From Rosa chinensis (taxonomy: Eukaryota > Streptophyta > Magnoliopsida > Rosales > Rosaceae): DNA of 64,000 nucleotides. The notes under the pieces are model-generated. The model made no database searches, had not been told where the DNA came from, and saw only the letters and a program-made list of their open reading frames with translations. Positions 63,481-64,000 of this stretch are shown here, piece by piece. The DNA lies in contig NC_037090.1 in the NCBI RefSeq assembly GCF_002994745.2, positions 5,205,501 to 5,269,500 of the forward strand, given 5' to 3'. The position numbers were made by a program, and so were the translations under genes. Each line of letters begins with the position of its first letter. The stretch's first letter is position 1.

Positions 63481-63943
63481 TTTGGTCTTCTTCACCTCCA
63501 TTTTTTCCGATTTTTATGAAATTCTTGGCCTCCATTTTTTTCTTATTATTTTTTTTTTGCTTTCTGTCTTCGGATGTTCTTTCTTTTCTTTTGATTTCTC
63601 TAATCTCGATCGCTTGTTTTGGCAACGACCATGTGAATCAGGCTTTGCAGACTTCGTCTGTATTGGGCTGTGCCATGTGCCTTGTTAATTGATGGTACCC
63701 TTCAAAAAAAAAAAATGCTGGTGGCTTTATAAAAATCTTTTGCAGACAGTGATCCATCCAATTGGACTGCGCCACGTCATTGAAACATCCAATTTGACAC
63801 GTCAATGAGCCTATGGGAATATGACATGTCAGCATTTCCTCGCAGGTGTAGAGGACATGCCGACTCAAACCCTAGAGGGATTATATTGCTATATAGAATT
63901 AAACTTGGATGGGCCGGTGTTCATTCGAAACCTGCCACATAAT
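63481..63943. other. Upstream DNA of the BiP pseudogene
   Basis: Corresponds to the former BiP promoter side. No intact ERSE or TATA arrangement like that at 44248-44415 was recognised. Confidence 0.4.
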
Positions 63944-63966
63944 TTATTATTATTATTATTATTATT
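63944..63966 (+). repeat. (ATT)n microsatellite
   Basis: Seven or more ATT units directly abutting the Helitron terminus. Confidence 0.9.
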
Positions 63967-63967
63967 A

Positions 63968-64000
63968 CTAGCCTCTTAACACACGCTAACGCGTGTGTCA
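63968..64000 (-). mobile_element. Third Helitron 3' terminus (minus strand)
   Basis: A perfect 8-bp stem (63979-63986 with 63991-63998, loop TAAC) precedes, on the minus strand, CTAG (63971-63968) and a target T (63967). The body of the element would extend to the right, beyond the window. Confidence 0.75.

Overview
This is nuclear DNA from a flowering plant. The evidence is GT-AG intron-rich genes, plant-specific families (class I formin, RecQ-SIM, OTS-type ULP1 protease, plant BiP) and dense Ty1/copia, Helitron and MULE insertions. The copia and Helitron ends and the gene fragments suggest a eudicot, possibly Rosaceae, but that last step is a weak inference. There is no bacterial, organellar or viral backbone.

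Layout, left to right. 1-5676 is the 3' part of a Helitron: the end of its helicase, then captured pieces of a CrRLK1L receptor and a serine carboxypeptidase, then a hairpin-CTAG terminus. That terminus sits inside an intron of a RecQ-SIM helicase gene (minus strand, 5878-10064), whose last exons lie outside the window. 11.2-25.2 kb is a transposon graveyard: copia fragments, a TIR element, two MULE-like elements with perfect 9-bp target duplications (one carrying a PPR gene fragment) and another Helitron end. Embedded at 21340-22350 is a small chimeric gene with part of an SPT16 domain. 26877-30080 is an intact 12-exon ULP1-type SUMO protease. 31.4-36.0 kb is a mosaic of at least five broken gene pieces in one orientation (CERK1-like kinase, ORANGE, ATG16, MATE transporter, MAP70). 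37449-39152 is an unrecognised 4-exon gene with an exactly repeated 672-bp block. It shares its first exon and intron with the SPT16-like chimera.

41585-44167 is an intact BiP (ER HSP70) gene. 45018-46046 is a 1-kb near-perfect palindrome. 46362-49552 is a class I formin. 51794-52737 is a retroposed sequence with a 12-bp target duplication. 52844-59373 is a full-length but coding-defective copia element (208-bp LTRs, 5-bp target duplication). 59801-63480 is a decayed BiP copy split by a 2-kb foldback MULE. The window ends in the 3' terminus of a minus-strand Helitron.

The apparently functional genes are unrelated housekeeping, cytoskeletal and protein-quality functions; nothing suggests a cluster with a shared pathway. 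The gene models for BiP, formin, ULP1, the SPT16 chimera and the duplicated-exon gene were built by reading canonical splice sites by hand. Each sums to a whole number of codons.
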